A DNA stretch of 64,000 nt from Elusimicrobiota bacterium (GTDB lineage Bacteria > Elusimicrobiota > Elusimicrobia > UBA1565): the NCBI GenBank assembly GCA_041660925.1, contig JBAZVI010000007.1, positions 62,001-126,000 on the forward strand. Direction: 5' to 3'. Below the pieces are notes generated by a model. That model had not been told where the DNA came from. It searched no databases and saw only the letters and a list, made by a program, of their open reading frames with translations. Shown here piece after piece: positions 16,813 through 25,301 of the stretch (the stretch's first letter is position 1; each line of letters starts with the position of its first letter). The translations under genes were made by a program, and so were the position numbers.

Positions 16813-16841
16813 AGCATAACATAGTTGACTTTAAAAGTCAA
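16813..16841 (-). promoter_or_regulatory. Peroxiredoxin promoter with 8-1-8 operator
   Basis: On the minus strand, TTGACT (-35, complement of 16836-16841) is 17 nt from TATGCT (-10, complement of 16813-16818). A perfect palindrome, TTGACTTT-A-AAAGTCAA in plus-strand reading, covers 16825-16841, the -35 and half of the spacer. Spacing resembles the 7-1-7 boxes of Fur/PerR repressors; the repressor identity is inference. Confidence 0.65.
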
Positions 16842-16856
16842 GTATTAGATATCGGC

Positions 16857-16993
16857 GTCAGGCACAGTAACTTTCGCAACTTATTTTGGAGGCGTTAATC
16901 GCGCATCCCTTCGATAAAATGCATTTCCGCACTGGGAAACGCGTTATACGCGTCCGTCCATCGCCCAAATAAGTTGCGAAAGTTCACGTCTGA
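16857..16993. repeat. MITE/REP-like element with 18-bp perfect terminal inverted repeats
   Basis: AACTTTCGCAACTTATTT at 16869-16886 recurs exactly inverted at 16967-16984; GTCAG lies just outside each copy (GTCAGGC left, complement of CTGAC right). The roughly 80-bp interior has smaller dyads (CGCG-TTATA-CGCG, AAATGCATTT) and no ORF. It fills most of the 249-bp gap between the peroxiredoxin and aminotransferase genes. No target duplication is obvious. Confidence 0.65.
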
Positions 16994-17029
16994 CCCCGGG
17001 AGGTGCCAGAGGCGGAAGGGAACGGATAC

Positions 17030-18283
17030 TCAGTATTCGGGATGAAGCCGCGTGAGCGCCTCTTCGAAGCGCTTCTGGAAGGCAGGGTCGAGGACGTCGC
17101 TGCAGACCCCGTAGCGGATCATCGGCCCGCCGACCGGGGCGAGGAAATGGACCCCGACGAGACCGGTCTCGGAGATGACGAGACGGTTGAAGGCCTCGTG
17201 CGGCGGCAGACCCGCGACGCGGGGGTCCGAGGCGAGGTCCGCCCCGAACGCGCGCCGGGGCACGCGCCAGAGCGTGAAGAAGCCGTCCTCGCAGCGACAG
17301 GCCTCCCGCAGGCCCGCGGCCTTCAGCCGGGAGACGACGTAGTCGATGCGGCGGCGGTACATCGCGCGCAGGTCCGCGAGGGCCGTGCGCGCGGCGTCCC
17401 CCTCCGAGAAGAACTCGCCGTAGGCCGCCATGACATAGGGAACGGGACCGGACTCGGAGTTCCCCTTGATGAGGATGAAGTCCTCGACGAAGTCCTTCGA
17501 CCCGATGAGCGCACCCAGGCGCGCCCCGGGGTCGCTGAAGGACTTGCTCACCGAGTAGAGCTCGAGCCATTCGAGGCCCGGAAAATCCTTCGCCACGGCC
17601 GCCAGCGGCACGTGCGCGGGACCGGCGAGCCCGACGTACGCGGCGTCGTTGACGAGGCGGGCGCCCGTCTCGAGACAGAAGGCGATGAGCTCCTTCCACT
17701 CCGCCGCGCTCGCCCCGACCGAGGCCGGGTTGCCGGGGCGGATGACGAAGACGAGGTCGGGCTTGCGCGTCCCGCAGGCCTCGCGCAGGCGCCCGACGTT
17801 CAGGCGCATCCCCTCCTCGGGGACCAGCGGCCAGACGACCCGCTCGGCGCCCAGATAACCGCCCGCCCAGGTCCCGATGACGTCGTAGGCCGGCTGGTTG
17901 GAGGCGAGGATGAAGCGCTCCCGACGTCGCCGGTCCGGCAGATGGAGCCCGCAGGCGAGCGGGATGAAGGCGGTCGCGTTCTTGATGCCCGGGATGGGCA
18001 GCACCCGCAGACCCGGGTGCTCGGCGGCCCGGACCCCGGAGTGGAGTTCGACCATCCCCTCCGCGAAGCGCCGGAGGTCGTTCTCCTCGGCGTAGGTGTG
18101 GTAGTCGAAGCCCGGGTCGGCGGCGAACCGGGCCTGCAGTTCGAGGATCCGCCGGGCCGGGACGGTGTCGGGATTCCCCAGCGAGAGGTTCATCGCCGGC
18201 CGGCCCGTCTTCTCCTGGTACTCGCGCACCAGGATGTAGATGAGCTGGAAGAGGTTGATCCCCCCCGCCGGTATCCTTCTCAT
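17030..18283 (-). CDS. PLP-dependent aminotransferase, class I/II
   Basis: 417 aa, fold-type I. Schiff-base lysine K247 in YSVSKSFSDPGARLGALIG; RPGNPASVG (~182) and NDAAYVGL (~212) supply the usual Asn, Asp and Tyr contacts to PLP. The substrate class cannot be fixed. It starts 12 nt after the OPT transporter stop and is probably co-transcribed with it, which points to use of amino acids released from imported peptides. Confidence 0.85.
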   Translation of the reverse strand: MRRIPAGGINLFQLIYILVREYQEKTGRPAMNLSLGNPDTVPARRILELQARFAADPGFDYHTYAEENDLRRFAEGMVELHSGVRAAEHPGLRVLPIPGIKNATAFIPLACGLHLPDRRRRERFILASNQPAYDVIGTWAGGYLGAERVVWPLVPEEGMRLNVGRLREACGTRKPDLVFVIRPGNPASVGASAAEWKELIAFCLETGARLVNDAAYVGLAGPAHVPLAAVAKDFPGLEWLELYSVSKSFSDPGARLGALIGSKDFVEDFILIKGNSESGPVPYVMAAYGEFFSEGDAARTALADLRAMYRRRIDYVVSRLKAAGLREACRCEDGFFTLWRVPRRAFGADLASDPRVAGLPPHEAFNRLVISETGLVGVHFLAPVGGPMIRYGVCSDVLDPAFQKRFEEALTRLHPEY

Positions 18284-18295
18284 CCTCGTCGGCTC

Positions 18296-20311
18296 CTAGG
18301 CCGTCTTCCCGTCCGCGCGGCGGGTCGAGACGAACCAGACGTAGGCGCAGAGGGAGAGGAAGAGGACGAGCGAGACTCCCTGAGAGATGCTCTCCGTGCC
18401 GTAGAAGGGGGTCACGATCCACTCTTCCTTGAATCCAGGCACCAGCCGCAGCGCGGCGCCGAGCACGCCTCCGAGCGCGCCGCCGGCCATGAGGCCCGAG
18501 GCGATGATGACCCCGCGCTCGCGCACGGACCGACCCGCCTCGCCGCCGAGCTTCGCGGCCCGGCCGGTCACGAGGTGATGGAGGAAGCCGCCCACGAGCG
18601 CCGGCGTGTTGAGCTCGAGCGGCAGGTACATGCCCAGCGCGAACACGAGCGAGGGCACGCCGAGCATCTCGAGGGCGATCGTGACGACGGCGCCCGCGCC
18701 GAAGAGGACGTAGGCGATGGGCTGCCGGTTCATGAAGCCCTCGACGAGCGCCTTCATCAGCGAGGCCTGCGGCGCGGCCAGCACCGCCCCCTCGGGAGTC
18801 CCGAGCGGGGCGTCTCCGAAGTAGTAGCCGGCCTTGGCGAGCATCACGATGGTCAGGCCCGAGGCCGCGGCGGCCGCGATGACCCCGAGGAACTTCACGC
18901 GCTCCTGCGCGGCGGGCGTCGAGCCCAGCCAGTAGCCCGTCTTGAGGTCGGTGATGGTCTGTCCCGAGGCCGAGAGCGCCGTGCAGACCATGCCGGCGAT
19001 GGCCATGACGAAGAACATCCCCGTCGTGCCCGAGAGGCCGAACTTGAGCAGGACGACGCTCGAGACGATGATGGTGAGCATCGTCATCCCCGAGACCGGG
19101 TTGCGCGCGGTCGTCGCGATGGCGTTGGCCGCCACCGATGTGAAGAAGAAGGAGAAGAGCAGCGTCAACGTGAGGCCCACGAGCGCGATGAGCCAGCCCG
19201 TGTGCAGCGAGCCGAAGAAGACCGCCGTCGCCAGCGTCGCGGCGAGCACGCCGAGGAGGATGGTCATGATGGAGACGTCGCGATCGGTGCGCTCGAGGCC
19301 GTCGGTCCCGCCGCCGTGGCGGAAGGCCTTGACCGCGATGGCGACGGAACCCACGACCACGCGCAGCGACTTGAGGATGCCGAAGATGCCGGCGGTCGCG
19401 ATGGCGCCGACGCCGACGAAGCGCACGTAGCCGCGGAAGATCTCACTGGCGCTCATGAGCGCGATGGGCTTGAGGGCCGGATAAACGGCCAGCTCGGGGG
19501 AGTGCCGCCCGATGAACCAGACCAGCGGCACGAGCACGAAGTTCGCCAGCAGGCCGCCCGCGCAGAGGATCATCGAGGAGCGCAGGCCCATGACGTAGCC
19601 GAGGCCGAGGATGAAGGCCACGGCGTCGAAGCGCACGACGACCTTCGCCTTCTGGTTGAGAGCGCTCATGACCGGGATGAACTGGAAGTCGATGAACTCC
19701 TTCCAGACCTTGAAGGTGGTCACGAAGAAGTCGTAGACGCCGGCGATGAGCGTCGCCTGGAGCAGAAGCTTCGCCTGCGAGCCGCCCTTCTCCCCGGTGA
19801 CGAGCACCTCGGTGATGGCGGTGGCCTCGGGGTAAGGGAACTGCCCGTGCATCTCGCGCACGAAGTAGCGGCGCAGCGGGATGAGGAAAAGCACGCCGAA
19901 GCAGCCGCCGGCGAGGCAGATGAAGATGGTCTGCGCCGGATGCGGGTCGAGCTGCAGCGAGTAGAGCGCCGGCAGGGTGAAGATGGCCCCGGCCACGACG
20001 GAACCGGAGACCCCGCCGATGCCGGTGATGATGACGTTCTCCAGGATCGTCGAGTGCCGCGGGAAGACGCGCGCGAGCCCGATGGCGAGGATGGAGATGG
20101 GGATCGCCGCCTCCATGACCTGCCCGACCTTGAGGCCGGAGTACGCGGAGGCCACCGTGAAGAGGACGCAGAAGAAGAGGCCGAAGCCCACCGAGCGCAG
20201 AGTGGTCTCCGGGATCGACTTCGCGGCGGGGACCATCGGCTCGTAGGTCTCCCCGGGCTTCAGGGGGTCGTAGGCGTTGTCCGGCAGCGAGCGGGAATCG
20301 GATGCTTCCAT
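18296..20311 (-). CDS. OPT-family oligopeptide transporter
   Basis: 671 aa, about 15 transmembrane segments. SAYSGLKVGQVMEAAIPISILA near the N-terminus and HGQFPYPEATAITEVL (~155) are characteristic of bacterial OPT proteins, which import peptides or metal-chelate complexes with protons. GGAGGAAGAAC precedes the ATG. An extended -10 (TGCTATGAT) lies about 30 nt upstream. Confidence 0.9.
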   Translation of the reverse strand: MEASDSRSLPDNAYDPLKPGETYEPMVPAAKSIPETTLRSVGFGLFFCVLFTVASAYSGLKVGQVMEAAIPISILAIGLARVFPRHSTILENVIITGIGGVSGSVVAGAIFTLPALYSLQLDPHPAQTIFICLAGGCFGVLFLIPLRRYFVREMHGQFPYPEATAITEVLVTGEKGGSQAKLLLQATLIAGVYDFFVTTFKVWKEFIDFQFIPVMSALNQKAKVVVRFDAVAFILGLGYVMGLRSSMILCAGGLLANFVLVPLVWFIGRHSPELAVYPALKPIALMSASEIFRGYVRFVGVGAIATAGIFGILKSLRVVVGSVAIAVKAFRHGGGTDGLERTDRDVSIMTILLGVLAATLATAVFFGSLHTGWLIALVGLTLTLLFSFFFTSVAANAIATTARNPVSGMTMLTIIVSSVVLLKFGLSGTTGMFFVMAIAGMVCTALSASGQTITDLKTGYWLGSTPAAQERVKFLGVIAAAAASGLTIVMLAKAGYYFGDAPLGTPEGAVLAAPQASLMKALVEGFMNRQPIAYVLFGAGAVVTIALEMLGVPSLVFALGMYLPLELNTPALVGGFLHHLVTGRAAKLGGEAGRSVRERGVIIASGLMAGGALGGVLGAALRLVPGFKEEWIVTPFYGTESISQGVSLVLFLSLCAYVWFVSTRRADGKTA

Positions 20312-20341
20312 GTTCTTCCTCCGGGTGCGTCTCCGATGACT

Positions 20342-20350
20342 ATCATAGCA
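20342..20350 (-). promoter_or_regulatory. Extended -10 of the OPT transporter promoter
   Basis: Complement of 20342-20350 reads TGCTATGAT, a TGn-extended -10, followed by a ~30-nt leader with a GGAGGAAG ribosome site. It shares the TGCTA core with several other promoters in the window. Confidence 0.5.
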
Positions 20351-20365
20351 AGCCGGCGGGCACCC

Positions 20366-20448
20366 CGCCCCCCTCGCAAGGGGGGAATCCCGGGTGGGAA
20401 GAATCCCCGGGAAAGTCCTCCCTCTCCCGAAGGGAGAGGGCAGTAAGG
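20366..20448. repeat. C/T-G/A-rich palindromes including a GGCAGTARGG-tailed copy
   Basis: CCCCCCTCGCAAGGGGGG (20366-20384) and CCCTCTCCCGAAGGGAGAGGG followed by CAGTAAGG (ends 20448). The second has close relatives at 24661-24706 (inverted) and 44650-44690, all sharing the GGCAGTARGG tail. They sit between genes here. Confidence 0.55.
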
Positions 20449-20486
20449 TAGCGCGCGCCGTTCCTCAAGAGCGCGCGCTCAATATG

Positions 20487-20498
20487 TATAATCAACCC
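20487..20498 (+). promoter_or_regulatory. -10 of a leaderless leuS promoter
   Basis: A consensus TATAAT at 20487-20492 ends 6 nt before the leuS ATG at 20499. There is no Shine-Dalgarno. The predicted transcript starts at or within a base of the A of ATG. Confidence 0.65.
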
Positions 20499-23024
20499 AT
20501 GTCCATCGACGACCACATCCCCTATAAAGAGATCGAGACGAAGTGGCAGCGCCGCTGGGCGGAATCCGGCCTCTTCAAGACGCCCGAGACCCCGCGCCCC
20601 GGCCGCAAGTTCTACTGCCTCGACATGTTCCCCTACCCCTCCGCCGACGGCCTCCATGTCGGGCACCCCGAAGGCTACACCGCCACCGACATCCTCTGCC
20701 GCTACATGCGCATGCGCGGTCACGACGTCCTGCACCCGATGGGCTGGGACGCCTTCGGCCTGCCCGCCGAGAACCACGCCATCGCCACCGGCGAGCATCC
20801 GCGCATCGTCACCCAGCGCAACATCGCGAACTTCCGGCGCCAGATCCAGTCCCTCGGCTTCTCCTACGACTGGGACCGCGAAGTCGACACGACGAGCCCG
20901 GAGTACTACCGCTGGACGCAGTGGATCTTCCTGCAGCTCTACAAGAAGGGCCTCGCCTACGAAGCCGAGAGCCCCATCAACTGGTGCCCCTCCTGCAAGA
21001 CCGGCCTCGCCAACGAAGAGGTCTACGACGGCTCCTGCGAGCGCTGCGGGACCTTCGTCGAACGCCGCTCCATGCGCCAGTGGATGCTCAAGATCACCGC
21101 CTACGCCGACCGACTCCTCGACGACCTCAAGACGCTCGACTGGCCCGAGTCCACGCTCGCGATGCAGCGCAACTGGATCGGCCGCTCCGAGGGCGCCGAG
21201 GTCATCTTCACCCTCCGCAACCACGCGGTCCCGGTGTTCACGACGCGGCCCGACACCCTCTTCGGCGCGACCTACCTCGTCCTCGCCCCCGAGCACCCGC
21301 TCGTCGAGCAGATCGTCGTGCCCGACCAGAAGAGCGAGGTCGAGGCCTACGTGGACAAGGCGCGGCGCAAGAGCGAGCTCGAGCGCACCGAGCTGCAGAA
21401 GGAGAAGACCGGCGTTCCCACGGGCGCGCACGCGGTCAACCCGGTCAACGGCGAGCGCATCCCCGTCTGGGTGGCCGACTACGTGCTCGCCGGCTACGGC
21501 ACCGGCGCCATCATGGCGGTCCCGGCGCACGACCAGCGCGACTACGACTTCGCCGTGAAGTACGACCTCCCCATCCGCATCGTCGTGAAGCCCACCGACG
21601 AGCTCGCCGAGGAGCTCGCCAAGGACGGCAAGGCCTTCTGCGGCGACGGCGTCGCCGTCAACTCCCCTCTCATCGACGGCCTCCCGACCCCGCAGGCCAA
21701 GGAGCGCATCCTCGCCCATCTCGAGGAGAAGCGTCTGGGCCGGCACCTCGTGACCTACCGCCTGCGCGACTGGGTCTTCTCGCGCCAGCGCTACTGGGGA
21801 GAACCCATCCCCATCGTGCACTGCAAGACGTGCGGCATCGTCCCCCTCCCCGAGGACAAGCTCCCCGTGCTCCTGCCCGACGTGCGGCACTACAAGCCCA
21901 CGGGCACCGGCGAGTCGCCGCTCGCGGACATCGTGAGCTGGGTGAACACCCACTGCCCCTCCTGCGGCGGCGAGGCCCGCCGCGAGACGAACACCATGCC
22001 GCAGTGGGCCGGCTCGTGCTGGTACTACCTGCGCTACATCGACCCGAAGAACTCCTCGCGCGCCTGGGACCCCGAGGCCGAGAAGACCTGGGCCCCGGTG
22101 GACTGCTACGTCGGAGGCGCCGAGCACGCGGTGCTGCACCTGCTCTACGCGCGCTTCTGGCACAAGGTGCTCTTCGACCTGGGGCTGGTCTCGACCTCCG
22201 AACCCTTCCAGAAGCTCCGCCACCAGGGGATGATCCTCTCCTACTCCTACCGCGACGCCCGCGGCGTCTATCACGGCTACGGGGACATCGCCTTCGCCGA
22301 GGACGGGAAAGCCGTGCTCAAGGACTCCGGAGAGGCGCTGGAGGCCCAGGTCGAGAAGATGTCGAAGTCCAAGAAGAACGTCATCAACCCCGACGACGTG
22401 CTCGCCAAGTACGGGGCCGACGTCTTCCGGCTCTACGAGATGTTCATGGGGCCCTTCGCCGACCCCAAGCCCTGGGACATGAAGGACATCATGGGGCGCG
22501 TGCGCTTCCTGCGCCGGGTCTGGCTCCTCCTCAAGGACGCGCCGAAGCTCGCGGAGGGCGACGGCCTCGTGGCCCTGCGCAACCGGACCATCGAGAAGGT
22601 CGGCACCGACATCGCGGAGTTCCATTACAACACCGCCGTCTCCGCCCTCGACATCTACCTCAACGAGCTCTCGGCGCAGAAGCCGCCGACGCGCGTCGAC
22701 GTCGAGACCTTCCTCACCCTGCTCTGCCCCTTCGCCCCGCACATCACCGAAGAGCTCTTCGAGCGGATCGGCGGGACGCCCTTCCTCTCGGCGCGGCCCT
22801 GGCCGGAGTACGACCCGCGGCTGCTCCGGGACACGCGCGTCGAGGTGCTCGTGCAGGTCAACGGCAAGCCGCGCGAGCGCCTGCAGGTCCCCACGGACAC
22901 CCCCTCCAAGGAGCTCGAGGCGGCCGCGCTCGCCGCGCCCAAGGTGAAGGAGGCGCTGGCCGGCAAGTCCGTGCTCAAGGTCGTCGTCGTGCCCAACAAG
23001 CTCGTCAACATCGTGGTGAAATGA
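20499..23024 (+). CDS. leuS: Leucyl-tRNA synthetase
   Basis: 841 aa. Class Ia synthetase charging tRNA-Leu. HIGH motif is HVGH (53-56) in YPSADGLHVGHPEGY; the KMSKS loop is exact (620-624). CP1 editing and zinc regions are present (CPSCGGEA, CPSC/CERC pairs). Start placed at MSIDDH, directly after TATAAT plus 6 nt; upstream in-frame ATGs fall before the promoter. It heads leuS-lptE-holA. Confidence 0.97.
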   Translation: MSIDDHIPYKEIETKWQRRWAESGLFKTPETPRPGRKFYCLDMFPYPSADGLHVGHPEGYTATDILCRYMRMRGHDVLHPMGWDAFGLPAENHAIATGEHPRIVTQRNIANFRRQIQSLGFSYDWDREVDTTSPEYYRWTQWIFLQLYKKGLAYEAESPINWCPSCKTGLANEEVYDGSCERCGTFVERRSMRQWMLKITAYADRLLDDLKTLDWPESTLAMQRNWIGRSEGAEVIFTLRNHAVPVFTTRPDTLFGATYLVLAPEHPLVEQIVVPDQKSEVEAYVDKARRKSELERTELQKEKTGVPTGAHAVNPVNGERIPVWVADYVLAGYGTGAIMAVPAHDQRDYDFAVKYDLPIRIVVKPTDELAEELAKDGKAFCGDGVAVNSPLIDGLPTPQAKERILAHLEEKRLGRHLVTYRLRDWVFSRQRYWGEPIPIVHCKTCGIVPLPEDKLPVLLPDVRHYKPTGTGESPLADIVSWVNTHCPSCGGEARRETNTMPQWAGSCWYYLRYIDPKNSSRAWDPEAEKTWAPVDCYVGGAEHAVLHLLYARFWHKVLFDLGLVSTSEPFQKLRHQGMILSYSYRDARGVYHGYGDIAFAEDGKAVLKDSGEALEAQVEKMSKSKKNVINPDDVLAKYGADVFRLYEMFMGPFADPKPWDMKDIMGRVRFLRRVWLLLKDAPKLAEGDGLVALRNRTIEKVGTDIAEFHYNTAVSALDIYLNELSAQKPPTRVDVETFLTLLCPFAPHITEELFERIGGTPFLSARPWPEYDPRLLRDTRVEVLVQVNGKPRERLQVPTDTPSKELEAAALAAPKVKEALAGKSVLKVVVVPNKLVNIVVK

Positions 23025-23025
23025 C

Positions 23026-23643
23026 ATGAAAAAGAACCTCCGGCCGCTCCTCCCCCTGGCCCTGGTCCTCGCCGCCGGCTGCGCCAGCGAAGACCTCTCC
23101 TACCGCCCCGCCCCGCAGATCCTCCCGCAGCACATCGTGAGGATCTCGCTGCGCCCGGTGATCAACAAGACCCAGCAGTTCGGGCTCGAGGACAAGCTCA
23201 CCCTGCGGGTCCGCGACGAGTTCCTGCGCGATGGGCGCTACCCGATCGTCCCGGAGTCCGACGCGCAGGGCGTCGTCGTCGTCACGCTCTCCCGCTACAT
23301 CCTCGTGCCGGTCCAGTACGACACCGTCCTGACCCCCACCGCCTACAAGCTCACGGTGCTCGCGAACCTCGACTTCATCGACCGCACGAAGAACACCATC
23401 CTCTGGTCCGAGCCCAGCCTCGAGGGCGTCCAGAGCTACACCGCCCCGACGCTGCGGGGCGGGATGACCGAAGAGCAGGCCCGCGAGCTCATCTGGGACG
23501 TGCTCGCGCGCCAGATCGTCAAGCGCACCGTCGAGGGCTTCGGCTCCGTGAGCGGCGCCTCCCAGAGGCGCATCAGCGGCGAACTTCCGCCCAGCGAGAC
23601 CCCCCAGACGCCGGTGAAGTCCGTCAACCCCAACCCGTACTGA
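23026..23643 (+). CDS. lptE: LPS-assembly lipoprotein LptE (by context)
   Basis: 205 aa. Lipoprotein signal peptide with lipobox LAAGC (C19). The rest (SLRPVINKTQQFGLEDKLTLRVRDEFLRDG, then ...VVTLSRYIL) resembles the LptE/LptE-like beta-alpha fold that plugs LptD in the outer membrane. Sequence alone is weak, but the order leuS-lptE-holA is the same as in proteobacteria and supports the call. It starts 1 nt after the leuS stop. Confidence 0.78.
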   Translation: MKKNLRPLLPLALVLAAGCASEDLSYRPAPQILPQHIVRISLRPVINKTQQFGLEDKLTLRVRDEFLRDGRYPIVPESDAQGVVVVTLSRYILVPVQYDTVLTPTAYKLTVLANLDFIDRTKNTILWSEPSLEGVQSYTAPTLRGGMTEEQARELIWDVLARQIVKRTVEGFGSVSGASQRRISGELPPSETPQTPVKSVNPNPY

Positions 23644-23653
23644 GGCCTCCCCG

Positions 23654-24652
23654 ATGGACGCGACGCCGGAAGCCGCCGAACGCGAATGGGCCGAGGGCCG
23701 TTTCCGGCCCGTCTACCTCTTCGTCGGCGAGGACGCGGCCGGGAAGGGCCAGGCCGTCGAGGCCCTGCGCAAGGCCCTGAAAGTCGACGACTTCAACTTC
23801 TCCGACTACGCGGGAGAACTCGAGTCGCAGGCGGGAGAGATCGTCGCCGCCGCCTCGACGCCGCCGATGTTCTCCGAGCGCCGCTTCGTGCTCTCGCGCG
23901 AGGTCAAACTGGGCCTGGGCGGGCGCAAGGCGCTCGTCGAGTACCTCAAGGACCCGCTCCCCTCGACCGTGCTCGTCCTGCTCTCCGGCGAGCGCAAGGC
24001 CGACGCCAAGGATTCCGTCGTCGCCGCCGCCTCCCGCAGCGGGCTCGTCGTCTTCTTCGGACCCCTGCGCCCGGAGCAGGCCTGCGCGCGCCTGCGCGAG
24101 GAGGCCAAGCGGCTGGGCTTCGCGCTCTCCGAGGCGGCCGCGGCGCTCGTCGTCGACGAGGTCGGCAGCGAGTGGGGCATCCTGCGCGGGGAGCTCGAGA
24201 AGATCCGCCTCTTCCTCGGGGAGAGGAAGGAGGCCTCGGAGGAGGCCATCCTCGCCTGCCTCGGCTACCGGCCCGAGACCGGTCCTTTCGACTTCGCCAA
24301 CGCGCTCGACGACGGAGACCCGGTCGCCGCGCTGAGGATCCTGCGCCGGAAGTTCGAGGAGGGCGAGGAGGCCTTCGGCCCCCTGCGCCAGCTCACCACC
24401 GCCGTGAACAAGCAGCTCAAGGCCAAGCGCATGATGAAGGCCGGGATCTCGCGCTTCGACATGTTCGGCCAGCTGCGCGTCTTCGGTCCCTCCCGACAGG
24501 ACCGCTTCATCCAGGCGGTGAACAAGGCGGGCGAGGCGCGCCTGCTCGCCTCCCTGCGGGCGTGCCACGAGACCGAAGCCGCGCTCAAGTCGAAGGCCTG
24601 GCTGGACCCTGCTTGCGAGTTGGAGAGGTTGGTCGTTTGGATCTATAGATAG
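23654..24652 (+). CDS. holA: DNA polymerase III subunit delta
   Basis: 332 aa, AAA+-like clamp-loader subunit without a functional P-loop. YLFVGEDAAGKGQAVEALRKAL at the start and the C-terminal helical collar (FGPLRQLTTAVNKQLKAK...) fit HolA. Together with DnaX (48.4 kb) it loads the beta clamp. Downstream is rpsT on the other strand, also a common holA neighbour. Confidence 0.9.
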   Translation: MDATPEAAEREWAEGRFRPVYLFVGEDAAGKGQAVEALRKALKVDDFNFSDYAGELESQAGEIVAAASTPPMFSERRFVLSREVKLGLGGRKALVEYLKDPLPSTVLVLLSGERKADAKDSVVAAASRSGLVVFFGPLRPEQACARLREEAKRLGFALSEAAAALVVDEVGSEWGILRGELEKIRLFLGERKEASEEAILACLGYRPETGPFDFANALDDGDPVAALRILRRKFEEGEEAFGPLRQLTTAVNKQLKAKRMMKAGISRFDMFGQLRVFGPSRQDRFIQAVNKAGEARLLASLRACHETEAALKSKAWLDPACELERLVVWIYR

Positions 24653-24660
24653 ACGTTATT

Positions 24661-24706
24661 CCCTACTGCCTCCTCCCCTTCGGGGGAGGGCTGGGGAGAG
24701 GGAGAA
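24661..24706. repeat. Y/R-rich palindrome, inverted copy of the GGCAGTARGG-tailed family
   Basis: CCCTACTGCC-TCCTCCCC-TTCG-GGGGAGGG followed by CTGGGGAGAGGGAG. Read on the minus strand it ends in GGCAGTAGGG, matching the copies at 20428-20448 and 44650-44690. Lies between holA and the rpsT terminator. Confidence 0.5.
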
Positions 24707-24727
24707 CCCATGAAGGTAGGTAAAAGA

Positions 24728-24770
24728 AACCCCCGCCTGCGCTTGAGCGCAGGCGGGGGTTCCTTTTCGT
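24728..24770. terminator. Strong bidirectional terminator between holA and rpsT
   Basis: A 16-bp perfect stem (AACCCCCGCCTGCGCT and its complement) with a very short loop, followed by CCTTTTCGTTTC on the plus strand and TTTCTTTTA on the minus strand. It serves both convergent transcripts. Confidence 0.85.
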
Positions 24771-24773
24771 TTC

Positions 24774-25136
24774 TTAAGCAGCGGCGACGGCGGGAGCGGG
24801 GGCTGGCCTGTTGCTCTTCTTGGCCTTCTTGCCCTGCGCCGGCTCGACGTGCTTCCCTTCGAGCAGCTTCTTCATCTGCAAAGCCAGGCGCGACTTCTTG
24901 CGAGCGGCGGCCTTCCAGTGGATGACGCCCGTCTTCGCGGCCTTGTCCCAGGCGGAGCAGGTCTTGCGGTAGAGCTCCTCGGCCTTGGCCTTGTCCTTGG
25001 TGGCGGCGACGGTCGCCAGCTCCTTGGTGACGTCGCGCGCCCCGCGCTTGACGGCGCGGTTGTGCGCTGCGCGGCGTTCCGCCATGCGCTGGGTCTTGAT
25101 CGAGCTGGTATGCCGTCCGGTCTTGAGCTTCGCCAT
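24774..25136 (-). CDS. rpsT: Ribosomal protein bS20
   Basis: 120 aa, binds 16S rRNA. MAKLKTGRHTSSIKTQRMAERRAAHN is the canonical bS20 start, preceded by AAGGAG; the in-frame codons before it belong to the leader. The core ends near residue 90; about 28 further residues (GKKAKKSNRPAPAPAVAAA in part) form an extra Lys/Ala/Pro tail. Confidence 0.95.
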   Translation of the reverse strand: MAKLKTGRHTSSIKTQRMAERRAAHNRAVKRGARDVTKELATVAATKDKAKAEELYRKTCSAWDKAAKTGVIHWKAAARKKSRLALQMKKLLEGKHVEPAQGKKAKKSNRPAPAPAVAAA

Positions 25137-25176
25137 AAAATGATGCTCCTTGGTCTGCCGTCTTATCCGAGGAGAC

Positions 25177-25206
25177 ATTATAGTTTTTCCGTCGAGGACC
25201 CGTCAA
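25177..25206 (-). promoter_or_regulatory. rpsT promoter
   Basis: Minus strand: TTGACG (complement of 25201-25206), 18-nt spacer, consensus TATAAT (complement of 25177-25182), then a ~35-nt leader with AAGGAG. The closest match to a housekeeping promoter in the window. Confidence 0.75.
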
Positions 25207-25210
25207 TCGT

Positions 25211-25265
25211 CTCCCCCCCCCCTCTCCCATCCCATGGGGGAGGGGGTCTGGGGGGGTGAGGGGGA
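25211..25265. repeat. Y/R-rich palindrome with GGGGTGAGGGGG tail
   Basis: CCCCCCCTCTCCC-ATCCCAT-GGGGGAGGGGG, then TCTGGGGGGGTGAGGGGGA. It matches the palindrome embedded in the coding region at 43989-44032 in arm sequence and in the GGTGAGGGGG tail. Intergenic here, between the rpsT promoter and uvrC. Confidence 0.55.
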
Positions 25266-25286
25266 GGCGTCGACGGATACCGGCTT

Positions 25287-25301
25287 TGCTATCATCCCTG
25301 C
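25287..25301 (+). promoter_or_regulatory. Extended -10 of a leaderless uvrC promoter
   Basis: TGCTATCAT (25287-25295, TGn-extended -10) then CCCTGC and the ATG at 25302. Six nucleotides separate the box from the start codon and there is no Shine-Dalgarno. Confidence 0.6.

Noticed and set aside
17003..20446. Open frame of ~1150 codons antisense to the aminotransferase and OPT genes
   Set aside because: It crosses two real minus-strand genes, is full of Asp/Glu/Arg/His strings and has no domain; a shadow.
20343..23027. ~890-codon frame antisense to leuS
   Set aside because: Spans a certain leuS gene; low-complexity Val/Asp/Leu composition only.
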